DNA of 64,000 nt, taken from NCBI GenBank assembly GCA_019359515.1, contig JAHHHC010000024.1, forward strand, positions 1-64,000. The letters run 5' to 3'. The stretch's first letter is position 1; each line of letters begins with the position of its first letter. This document shows positions 53,503-61,076 of this stretch, in pieces. The DNA is from Desmonostoc vinosum HA7617-LM4 (lineage in GTDB: Bacteria > Cyanobacteriota > Cyanobacteriia > Cyanobacteriales > Nostocaceae). A program made the position numbers and the translations under genes. Under the pieces are notes generated by a model. It saw nothing but the letters and a program-made list of their open reading frames with translations. It was not told the DNA's origin and did not search any database.

Positions 53503-54210
53503 ATGGTTAGAGAGTACTTACCCCAAACACAATCCAATTCAGCACAAGAACATCTACCCCCACTTGAAAGTGGCGATCGCTTAACTCGCCCTGAATTTGA
53601 GCGGCGCTACACGGCTGCATCCCACATCAAAAAAGCAGAACTGATCGAAGGAATCGTTTACGTGGCATCTCCCTTAAGACATGAGCAGCATGGCAAACCC
53701 CACAGTCGAATTATGACCTGGTTAGGAGTTTATCAAGCAATGACCCCTGGTGTTGACTTGAGCATCGAACCTACAGTACGCCTGGATTTAGATAACGAAC
53801 CTCAACCAGACGCAGTATTATTTATTGAATCTGCTGTGGGTGGACAGACTCAATTGAGCAGCGATGGTTACATAGAAGGATCGCCAGAGTTAATTGTGGA
53901 AATTGCCGCCAGTAGCGCCGCCATTGATAGAGGCAGCAAAAAGCAGGCTTATCGCCGTAACGGAGTGTTGGAATATGTCGTCTGGCTATCTTACGAGAAT
54001 CAAATCGAATGGTTTTACCTCAGCGATGGCGACTATAAATTACTACCCCGGGGTGCAGATGGAATTATTCGCTCCCAGGTATTTTCAGGATTGTGGTTAG
54101 CTGTAGAAGCACTGCTAAACAATCAGATGGTGCGAGTGTTAGAAGTATTACAGTCAGGATTAAATTCACCTGAACATAATAAGTTCGTGGCGCAATTGCA
54201 GAAGAATTGA
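53503..54210 (+). CDS. Uma2 family endonuclease (DUF820)
   Basis: Seen: full-length PD-(D/E)XK-type fold: RLTRPEFERRYTAASHIKKA, ELIEGIVYVASPLRHEQHGK, VDLSIEPTVRLDLDNEPQPD (PD motif), AVLFIESAVGG, GSPELIVEIAASSAAIDRGS (E-x-A/ K-type catalytic strand VEIAASS), KKQAYRRNGVLEYVVWL. 235 aa. Known: Uma2 proteins are abundant in cyanobacteria, their nuclease action is predicted and their role unknown; they are often mobile. A GCGGAGG ribosome binding site sits 8 bp before ATG 53503. Compare the deleted copy at 17441. Confidence 0.92.
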   Translation: MVREYLPQTQSNSAQEHLPPLESGDRLTRPEFERRYTAASHIKKAELIEGIVYVASPLRHEQHGKPHSRIMTWLGVYQAMTPGVDLSIEPTVRLDLDNEPQPDAVLFIESAVGGQTQLSSDGYIEGSPELIVEIAASSAAIDRGSKKQAYRRNGVLEYVVWLSYENQIEWFYLSDGDYKLLPRGADGIIRSQVFSGLWLAVEALLNNQMVRVLEVLQSGLNSPEHNKFVAQLQKN

Positions 54211-54223
54211 CACTCACCAGAAA

Positions 54224-55084
54224 TCAACAACCCAAAGGTACAAGTTTTTCCAACGCACCACGATTTTTAAGAAGTTGCAACTTGTGATTTTTGGGAGCCT
54301 GATATGACTGATGCTGTTGTCGCCAAACTCTAGGAGATATATCGTGGTGTTGACGAAACTGGCGAGAGAAATGACACGCATTTTGATAGCCTAATGCGAT
54401 CGCAATCTGTTCAATTGACTGATTAGTATTTTGCAGTAAAGGACGAGCTGCTGCCATGCGACGCTTCACAATCCAACCATTTACAGTCTCTCCTGTTTGT
54501 TTTGCCACTCGGCTAGTCAAGTAAGCAGGCGAATAGCCAACAGCCTCAGCTACATCAGATAAAGTAATACCTTGGCAATAGTTAGTCTCAATAAAATCGA
54601 AAACCGGTTTAAGTTGAGGAATCGATGGAAAGAAAGCATCAGTAGCTACTGATAAAGTTGAGGCTTTAGAAATTTGATTCGCATACCAGCGCTTCATCAG
54701 AGCCTGCTTCTCAAGTCGAGTTGCGATCGCTCTCAACAAATCCTCTACAGTAGAAGGCTTGGTAAGATAATCGTCAGCTCCTAATTCCATACCCTTGCGA
54801 AGAGCAGCTTGAGTATTACAGCCAGTCAGAAAAATAAAGGGAATAATCGCCGTGTCATGATTTTGGCGAAGTGCCATCAGCACATCGTAACCATCCATAT
54901 CAGGCATAAAAATATCACAAATCACCAAGTCGGGTAAATGCTCTCGTGCCTGCTGAATACCAACAATACCATTTTCAGCACCCATAGTTGCAAAACCTTC
55001 AGCCTCAAGGCTGGCTAAGAAGATATTGCGGGTGTCAGCATCATCTTCAATTACCAGAATAGTTGTAGACGATTCGTACATCAT
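54224..55084 (-). CDS. Response regulator with AraC-type HTH output
   Basis: Seen: receiver domain in residues ~1-125: TTILVIEDDADTRNIFLASL (acidic pair), LPDLVICDIFMPDMDGYDVL (phospho-acceptor Asp in CDIFMPD), FIFLTGCNTQAAL and GADDYLTKPSTVEDL (Lys); linker; AraC-type DNA-binding domain ~185-270 with GITLSDVAEAVGYSPAYLTS and QIAIALGYQNACHFSRQFRQ. Known: transcription factor phosphorylated by a histidine kinase. Encoded 98 bp downstream of a truncated histidine kinase gene on the same strand, its likely original partner. Start ATG 55084 or 55081. Confidence 0.93.
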   Translation of the reverse strand: MMYESSTTILVIEDDADTRNIFLASLEAEGFATMGAENGIVGIQQAREHLPDLVICDIFMPDMDGYDVLMALRQNHDTAIIPFIFLTGCNTQAALRKGMELGADDYLTKPSTVEDLLRAIATRLEKQALMKRWYANQISKASTLSVATDAFFPSIPQLKPVFDFIETNYCQGITLSDVAEAVGYSPAYLTSRVAKQTGETVNGWIVKRRMAAARPLLQNTNQSIEQIAIALGYQNACHFSRQFRQHHDISPRVWRQQHQSYQAPKNHKLQLLKNRGALEKLVPLGC

Positions 55085-55182
55085 TTTTCTACCACTAGAA
55101 TTTTTGGTGAGGAGTAGTTAGCAAAATCTTTGAATTACATCTTTTCTGAAGTTATAAGTGTTAAGTTACGATTCAACACTCA

Positions 55183-55563
55183 TTACTCAAAATTGGCTGA
55201 AGTTTGTTTGACAAATGGCAATCTGATAGTAAAAGTAGTACCTGCATCAACTTTACTTTCCACAGCAATTTGACCACCATGTAAGTCTACAAGTGTTTTA
55301 ATAACCGATAGCCCAAGTCCATTACCCGGTTTCTTATTAATATTGCTGCCCCGATAAAATGGTTCAAACAATCGCTTTTGATCTATTGCTGGAATACCAA
55401 TTCCTCTATCTTTGACCTGAAAAATAATATTCCCATCCTTACAAGAGAGTTTGAAATCAACTGGAGAATATTTGATTTTAACGAGCAAGAGTGAATTATG
55501 TTCATCAAGCAACATCAATAAGCTTTGAATAAATATGTGTGAAATAACATATAGCGCTCCCAA
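55183..55563 (-). pseudogene. Truncated sensor histidine kinase (ATPase domain only)
   Basis: Seen: G1 box VKDRGIGIPAIDQKRLFEPF, F/G2 region YRGSNINKKPGNGLGLSVIK and LVDLHGGQIAVESKVDAGTT with FTIRLPF: a HATPase_c domain. Before it, HNSLLLVKIKYSPVDFKLSC is a damaged N box (normal type NLLSNAIKYSP). The H box, dimerisation region and sensor part are missing, and the first ~30 residues are unrelated. 126 aa compared with more than 350 in intact kinases, so it cannot autophosphorylate. It is the broken partner of the response regulator. Confidence 0.8.
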
Positions 55564-55902
55564 ATCATTTGTAAAAATCGCTCCGTGCTTTTCATTTGTA
55601 TACTCTGCATCTGTGCGGTTTACTTATTTAACATTTACTTTCACGAATTAGAGAGAACTGCTATAACTATCAAATGTTTTAGTTAAAATGGCACTTACAA
55701 ATAACTAAGATAGTAGTGATTTAGGGTTTATATCATGAAATTTATGCCCATCAATCTGGTTTATTTTTATTTACTCACTCAGGGATTTAACTATATAATA
55801 ATGAGCCTGGTCATCTGTCATTGGGAATACATTATAGTTGTATAATTTTATATATCAAGATAAAGTATCTATCTAAAGAAATAGATACCGTCAATAGTCT
55901 AT

Positions 55903-55916
55903 GTATTCGTAACTAC
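55903..55916. promoter_or_regulatory. Possible NtcA box (GTAN8TAC)
   Basis: GTATTCGTAACTAC fits the NtcA consensus exactly. A TAN3T-like TAGTGT follows 18 bp later (normal distance 22-23 bp), so promoter geometry is imperfect. Chance occurrence in an AT-rich kilobase is about as likely as not. Confidence 0.25.
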
Positions 55917-56564
55917 AAAAAAATTAAGCTTAATAGTGTTTGGTAACACCAAGCAAACTAACTGACTAATCCTAGTGTTACAGACCGCACAAGAACTTCA
56001 TAGCGCTCTAATAAAAAGAATTGCTGTTTTTGAGATATCTCAGTAATATATTAAGTTTATTGTGTTTTTTATTACAATAAATTAATGTACTTAGTGCTAG
56101 TATTGACGTAGATTTAATTACATAGACTAAAATCTATCAATAGTAATTCTTTTTAATGGAAGATTATTTAATATCATGAGTAACTTCTATCAGTCACTGT
56201 CTTCTCAAAAGTAGAATGAAAAAATATTACAACTCGTGACAAGTCAATTAGTAAGGTGTTTTATCATCTAAAATCTGAGGATAGCTATACCAACTATTTC
56301 AACTAATAAGAATAAAAATTTCAAGAACGAAAAAATAGGCACATTTAACAAAAAAAAGATCATATATTCATCGTCGAAGGTGAGTAAACTTAATCAAGAA
56401 GCTGCTTCTGCAATACGGTTCATCTGTTAAGTGTGGGTTTAACTGCATATTTATTTAGGCTGTTTAAACCCACCTCTCCTTGAAATATAAATCTGCAATA
56501 ATTATTAATTTGATCTATGTTGTGACATAGATTTCTGTTTAGGTAGTATTTGATTTTTCCAATA

Positions 56565-56586
56565 ATAAGACGCGATCGCGTCTTAT
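56565..56586. repeat. 22-bp perfect palindrome centred on HIP1
   Basis: ATAAGACGCGATCGCGTCTTAT is its own reverse complement and contains GCGATCGC. It could be a terminator-like hairpin or an extended HIP1 element. Confidence 0.6.
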
Positions 56587-56736
56587 AAAGCAGAAATATC
56601 CACACTATTTGAGCTTTTCTCAAATAGACAGAAATTAAAGTATTTTTGAATTTAGCGTATGATAAAAACCAAGTTAAGAAAGGAGAAAATCTACTAGATA
56701 TAAACCAGTTTAAATTTACAAAAAACAGTACATGCC

Positions 56737-57015
56737 ATGACTCAAAACCTAACTGACTATCAAACACCAGTAAGTAGAAAAATTAACACCGAACAAATTG
56801 AGCAAATTGTCAAAGCAATTATCGCAGGTAAATATTCCTGGGCATGTGTTTTAATATTGCGTTTTTCTGGTTACAATCCCATAGACTACATACCCTACCG
56901 TACTTACATTCGATTACTCAAAAATAACTACTTAGTTGCAAGCTCAAAGCCAAATCAAACTAATCGTGAGTCCACAGAAGTATTTGATATCAAATCAACC
57001 TGGATTCAGCTTTGA
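56737..57015 (+). CDS. HetP-like heterocyst commitment family protein
   Basis: Seen: 92 aa; residues ~18-66 contain INTEQIEQIVKAIIAGKYSW, ACVLILRFSGYNPIDYIPYR and TYIRLLKNN, a pattern (GKYSWACVL.LRF.GYNP..YIPYRTY.RL.K) that I recall as the HetP family core. Known: HetP promotes commitment to heterocyst fate in Anabaena, and paralogues in the same family delay or modulate it. The C-terminus is variable and short here. Upstream non-coding DNA is unusually long (1.1 kb). The gene lies 63 bp before trpC on the same strand. No direct evidence tells whether this is HetP itself or a paralogue. Confidence 0.78.
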   Translation: MTQNLTDYQTPVSRKINTEQIEQIVKAIIAGKYSWACVLILRFSGYNPIDYIPYRTYIRLLKNNYLVASSKPNQTNRESTEVFDIKSTWIQL

Positions 57016-57078
57016 GAACAACAGTATAAATTTGATAAATACAAGTCTCATCAGGACTCTCTTCATTCCTAGCAGCTT

Positions 57079-57963
57079 ATGACTTACTCAGCTACTACTC
57101 CTAACAACCGTTTGCAACCCATTCTTAAAGAAATTGTATGGCATAAAAAGTATGAGGTTGCACAAATTCAGCAACAGATGTCTTTAGCTTCTTTGCAACG
57201 CCAGTTAACTGCTGCTCCAACAGTACGAGATTTCATAACTGCTTTGCAACAAAGTCCTTATCGACCTAGCATCATTGCAGAGATCAAAAAAGCATCTCTA
57301 ATTAACGGAATTATTAGATCAGATTTTGACCCAGTGGCGATCGCCAAATCATATGAACGTGGAGGCGCAACCTGCATCTCCGTCTTTACAGATCAAAAGT
57401 TCTTTCATGGCAGCTTTGAAAATCTACGTGCTATTCGTCATCGAGTAGCTGTACCTCTACTGTGCAAAGAGTTTATCCTAGATCCTTGTCAAATTTATCT
57501 GGCAAGGGCAGCAGGCGCAGATGCTGTACTATTGATAGCAGCAATTCTCTGTGATCGAGAACTCCAAGACTTTTTACGAGTAATTCACTATTTAGGGATG
57601 AATGCTTTAGTAGAAGTCCATACTTTGGCTGAACTAGATCGAGTACTAGCACTGGATGACATCCGTTTAGTAGCAATTAACAACCAGAGTTTAGAGGATT
57701 TGAGCATCGATATCAGCACCACTCAACAATTACTAGCAGCAAGGCGATCGCAACTGCAAAACCTGGGTGTAATCGTCGTTAGCGAATCTGGATTGTATAC
57801 ACCTACTGATTTATCTTTAATGGCTCAAGCCGGCATACATGCAGTTCTTTTAGGAGAAGCTTTAGTAAAAGAAGAAGACATACAACAGGCTGTGCGTAGT
57901 CTTCTCAAACTTGATCCTCTCACTCGTAACGATCTCCTAAAAAAAGGGATAAGAGAAAGATAG
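57079..57963 (+). CDS. trpC: Indole-3-glycerol-phosphate synthase, divergent copy
   Basis: TIM-barrel enzyme closing the indole ring in Trp synthesis. Seen: LQPILKEIVWHKKYEVAQIQ, IIAEIKKASLINGII (E68, K70), GATCISVFTDQKFFHGSFEN, PLLCKEFILDPCQIYLARAA (K130), ALVEVHTLAELDRVL (E179), NNQSLEDLSI (N201/N202) and SESGLYTP (S235-S237). Most catalytic residues are retained. Odd: the usual KxASPSKG is KKASLING, and the usual GINNRDL is AINNQSL, so phosphate and substrate loops differ from standard enzymes. Length of 294 aa is typical for cyanobacteria. Probably a secondary copy with specialised substrate or reduced activity. Start ATG 57079. Confidence 0.88.
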   Translation: MTYSATTPNNRLQPILKEIVWHKKYEVAQIQQQMSLASLQRQLTAAPTVRDFITALQQSPYRPSIIAEIKKASLINGIIRSDFDPVAIAKSYERGGATCISVFTDQKFFHGSFENLRAIRHRVAVPLLCKEFILDPCQIYLARAAGADAVLLIAAILCDRELQDFLRVIHYLGMNALVEVHTLAELDRVLALDDIRLVAINNQSLEDLSIDISTTQQLLAARRSQLQNLGVIVVSESGLYTPTDLSLMAQAGIHAVLLGEALVKEEDIQQAVRSLLKLDPLTRNDLLKKGIRER

Positions 57964-58152
57964 TTCTGAAAGCTTAAAGATTTTGATAATATTCTAGTTT
58001 TTGTACAAGTTTTAATTGTTATTTTATCAATAACACTTAAAAAAGTTCCCTTTGCGCTTTCCAACGCAAGGGGAAAATTTTTGAAATCTTTGTGATTTTT
58101 ATCAAATACTTTGACTTAGTTAAATAGCAAATTTTGTCTCATCTTTGAATAC

Positions 58153-58530
58153 TCATTGTGTCTCTGCTGCCTGACAAACAATCGCCATAGAGTTAGCATC
58201 AGCCGTCCCAGGCTTAGGGAAAACTTCTCGCTCAATTTTATTCTCTCTTGTCAACTTACCAGCAGCAGTGTAGAAAGAAACTCTCTTAGAAAATAACCTA
58301 CCCTTACCACAAGAAGCATGAAAAGTTGTTCTTGCTATTTCTTCACCCTGCTCATATAAAAGGGTATATTCAGTTCCCTTAATAGATGTGACATCAAGAG
58401 TAATCGGGTTTCCATTATTATCCTCACCTACTTGAATATAGATATTATTATCCGTTGTCTGGGCGATCGCCGCACCACTAAACGAAAAAGCCAGCATTAT
58501 CGCCATGATATTAAGTTTCTTCAAAAACAT
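58153..58530 (-). CDS. Small exported protein of unknown function, 125 aa
   Basis: Start ATG 58530 gives MFLKKLNIMAIMLAFSFSGA followed by AIAQ, a standard signal peptide with cleavage after AIAQ. The mature ~101 residues (DNNIYIQVGEDNNGNPITLD, YTLLYEQGEEIARTTFHASC, RLFSKRVSFYTAAGKLTREN) form a small beta-type domain with two Cys. I do not recognise the family. A longer frame to 58602 exists, but its extra 24 residues put the hydrophobic stretch too far inside. Convergent with trpC. Confidence 0.72.
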   Translation of the reverse strand: MFLKKLNIMAIMLAFSFSGAAIAQTTDNNIYIQVGEDNNGNPITLDVTSIKGTEYTLLYEQGEEIARTTFHASCGKGRLFSKRVSFYTAAGKLTRENKIEREVFPKPGTADANSMAIVCQAAETQ

Positions 58531-59573
58531 ACGTATTAAAGGAGCTAAACTGTATATCTTTTTTATACTTAATAGATATAACTTTGAACGCAGTAAAACC
58601 ACTGGAAATCACTCCTTTGAAGATACAAAGATGACTATGATGATATAACTCTAGTTCTAGTCAGCCATTCAGTAAGAGTTTTTAGTCTTGCTTATGTATA
58701 GATGCAAAGCCGCTTCACATCAGACATGGCTCGTAGATTCATTCTTAAAAATCAATCCCCAGACTCTGCTATTTAAACTGGTGTAAACCCATAAATTCTG
58801 GATATAAATACACAAGTTACTCCAGTTAGGACAGTTGAAAAGACTGTAATGCCCAAAAAATTACTTATTTTCAAGTAAAAGTTATAGTTTTTATCTTACA
58901 GCTGTGTAAATGAATATTTGAAAATATCTGTCAAATGGAATACTAGCAGCATCATAGTATACCAATGAATTAATCAAACTTTTAGTAATATCTGTGACTT
59001 ACACTTACAAGGAGTAAAAATAACTGATCAGACATAACAAAAAAAATTTCAAACAAACGTTGATGTATGTATTGCAAAATCAACATTTTTAAGTATATTT
59101 AGCATTTTTGCTAGCTCAGTTTCATTTTACTCAGGCAAAAATTCATCGGTTATCTAAATCGCCTCATCTCCAAGCTGCTGATTTGCGATCGCTTGCCCTT
59201 TCACCAGCACTATCAGAATTTTTGGGCTAGTTTGACGCATTCCACTAAGCAAGAAAAATTATTGTATGATATCAACGTCTCAGTAAAAATCAAATACTTG
59301 CCCTTGTGCAAGGTTAAAGTAGTTATTTAGCGTCTCGTTCGCGTCAGCGTCTTTAGTTAGGGGAAGAGAAGCGGCTTGTCGTTAGACATCGCTGGGTATT
59401 GACTCTGATAAAATTTAGTTTTGTCTAAATGTGGCTGTGAAGCAGTAAATATAGACCTTTCTAACTACCAACACAAGGGTGTAAGATTTTTATGATTTTA
59501 TTTGGCAACCTCATCTTTTTGCTCGTAAAATCGAAGACAAGTCAAAGGTCAGTAGAATAGAACCCCTAAATTA
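58531..59573. other. AT-rich intergenic region, one gene relic
   Basis: About 1 kb without an intact gene. A nonsense-interrupted small frame is listed at 59063-59230. Around 59330-59370 is a TAGCGTCTCGTTCGCGTCAGCG module resembling parts of the dispersed elements at 24601 and 42241. No promoter assigned. Confidence 0.5.
59063..59230 (+). pseudogene. Possible small exported protein with in-frame stop
   Basis: ATG 59063 reads MYVLQNQHF, then TAA at 59090, and the same frame continues as VYLAFLLAQFHFTQAKIHRL and SKSPHLQAADLRSLALSPAL to TAG at 59228. The hydrophobic LAFLLAQFHFTQA followed by a polar tail has the look of a signal peptide plus start of a mature protein. Single nonsense codon (TAA at 59090) would explain a dead gene; chance cannot be excluded. 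Confidence 0.3.
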
Positions 59574-60515
59574 ATGAATCCGTCAATCAGTCAGGGTGAA
59601 AGAACTATCATTAAATCTCAAATGATGGATCGGATAAACGATATCGCTTGGCAGGCTCACCAGGGTAGCGTTGCTGCGATTATTCAACTATTGAACGAAA
59701 AACTAGCCAATTCTGGTGTCAGGATTAGGGCTATTTTTGCCAATGGTGTCTTACAGCTTCTGTGCGAGGCAGCTAAGGTAGAGCAACTTGAGCAATCTGC
59801 TTTAGTACAACAAATCCAGCAAATCATGGATGCAATTGCACCTCGTAACATTCGTCGAGTCAATATTAACAGTCGAATTGTTCGGGAACAGCAGTTACTT
59901 TGGTTAGAAGAGATTAATCGCGATCGCGAAAATCAATTACTTTGGTCAGAAGAGATTGCTTTAGCTACACCTAGTATTGTCAAACAAATAATTAAAGATT
60001 TTTCGGAAGCTCGAATCGAACTTAAAAAGCCAAATCTACCTAAGACAAAATCGTCGTTATCTTTAGTAATTAATAACAAAAATAAACCGAGAAATGGTAA
60101 AATAGTAGCAGTAACTGGTTTCTGCTTATTACTGTTACTGGGGTGGTTTGTCTATGCTCAGTTAGGCAGTAGAGTAAACAACTTAATACAGCCAAAAGTA
60201 GACAAATCTTCAAATACACCAAATAGTGCTAAAACTAAAACCTCACTTCATACTGCTGAAGAGAGTCTAGACATTTCATCGAATGATCCATTTGTAGCAG
60301 CGGTGCGTGTTGCTAATCAAGCATCAGCATCAGGTAAAACAGCTATAACTTCAACTCAGTGGTTAGAGTTAGCGGCTATGTGGCAACGAGCTTCAGATTT
60401 AATGAGTACAGTGCCATCAAGCCATAATCGACATCAGGAAGCGAAAATTCGGACTCAACTTTATAAGAAATATAGTGAAGCAGCACAACAAGAAGCAAAG
60501 AAAAGTAAGTCTTAA
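59574..60515 (+). CDS. Single-span membrane protein with helical C-terminal domain
   Basis: Seen: N-terminal soluble domain (residues ~1-130; MDRINDIAWQAHQGSVAAII, LLNEKLANSGVRIRAIFANG, IMDAIAPRNIRRVNINSRIV), a Lys-rich linker, a transmembrane helix (IVAVTGFCLLLLLGWFVYAQ, ~178-197), and a C-terminal helical motif (AVRVANQASASGKTAITSTQ with WLELAAMWQRASDLMSTVP, YKKYSEAAQQEA). The latter is a small repeated domain that I recall as common in Nostocales signalling proteins. Function unknown. 313 aa. Lies upstream of the DGR with a 561-bp repeat-filled gap; whether it belongs functionally is unclear. Confidence 0.8.
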   Translation: MNPSISQGERTIIKSQMMDRINDIAWQAHQGSVAAIIQLLNEKLANSGVRIRAIFANGVLQLLCEAAKVEQLEQSALVQQIQQIMDAIAPRNIRRVNINSRIVREQQLLWLEEINRDRENQLLWSEEIALATPSIVKQIIKDFSEARIELKKPNLPKTKSSLSLVINNKNKPRNGKIVAVTGFCLLLLLGWFVYAQLGSRVNNLIQPKVDKSSNTPNSAKTKTSLHTAEESLDISSNDPFVAAVRVANQASASGKTAITSTQWLELAAMWQRASDLMSTVPSSHNRHQEAKIRTQLYKKYSEAAQQEAKKSKS

Positions 60516-61076
60516 GCTAGAAAAATCTCTCTATAGTTTAATTTTGTAAACCAACTTCTGCCCAAACTGCGGTGTAGGGAGAAGGTGAACTAGGGTCTGT
60601 GAAATAATTTAGATTAAAAATAACTAATTGCTGTCGCTTGGATGGTAGGCGATCGCTTGCTCAATTATTTCTGCTATCCTTGGGCTGATATATTAAATGA
60701 AGGCGCGATCGCACTTTTGCCAATCTGATCGTTCCAGAAGAATCACCCCTCCCCCTTGCTTAATAAGTATTAAATTTGCCAGTGTATTGAGTCCATTTCT
60801 AATGGACTTTCGCTATAAGACAGGGATTTACAATCCCTGGCGGACTGGTGGACTGGTGGACTGGTGGACTGGCGGACGACTGAAAGTTTGACAGGTGCAA
60901 GATCTAAGCGATCGCTTGCTCAATTATTCCTGCTATCCTTGGGCTGATATATTAAATGAAGGCGCGATCGCACTTTTGCCAATCTGATCGTTCCAGAAGA
61001 ATCACCCCTCCCCCTTGCTTAATAGGTATTAAATTTGGCAAAATAACACCATCCATTCTCCTGTTAGGTAAACCTA
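60516..61076. other. Repeat-rich region upstream of the DGR target gene
   Basis: Holds two copies of a ~133-bp direct repeat and a 9-bp minisatellite, listed separately. Between them: GTCCATTTCTAATGGAC and CAGGGATTTACAATCCCTGG hairpins (about 60792-60841). Promoter of the kinase gene must lie in the second repeat copy or directly after it (61042-61076). Confidence 0.6.
60650..61041. repeat. 133-bp direct repeat pair with minisatellite between
   Basis: Copy 1 is 60650-60782 and copy 2 is 60909-61041. They share GCGATCGCTTGCTCAATTAT, CCTTGGGCTGATATATTAAA and CACCCCTCCCCCTTGCTTAA with only a few differences (TTTCTG/TTCCTG, AAGTATT/AGGTATT). Between them GGACTGGTG repeats four times (about 60842-60878). 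Confidence 0.9.

Larger units (their letters stand above)
55564..56736. other. Long AT-rich intergenic region upstream of the HetP-like gene
   Basis: 1.17 kb with no supported gene. It holds a GTA-N8-TAC box at 55903-55916, a GTGGGTTTAA..TTAAACCCAC inverted repeat at 56433-56473, and a 22-bp palindrome centred on a HIP1 site at 56565-56586. An AT-rich 36-codon plus-strand frame at 55735 and a 115-codon minus-strand frame at 56420-56767 look like chance. The left part may be degraded remains of the histidine kinase's N-terminal half. Confidence 0.5.

Noticed and set aside
56420-56767. Minus-strand frame of 115 codons
   Set aside because: It overlaps the HetP-like start, has no ribosome binding site and an aromatic/AT-biased composition without domain features.
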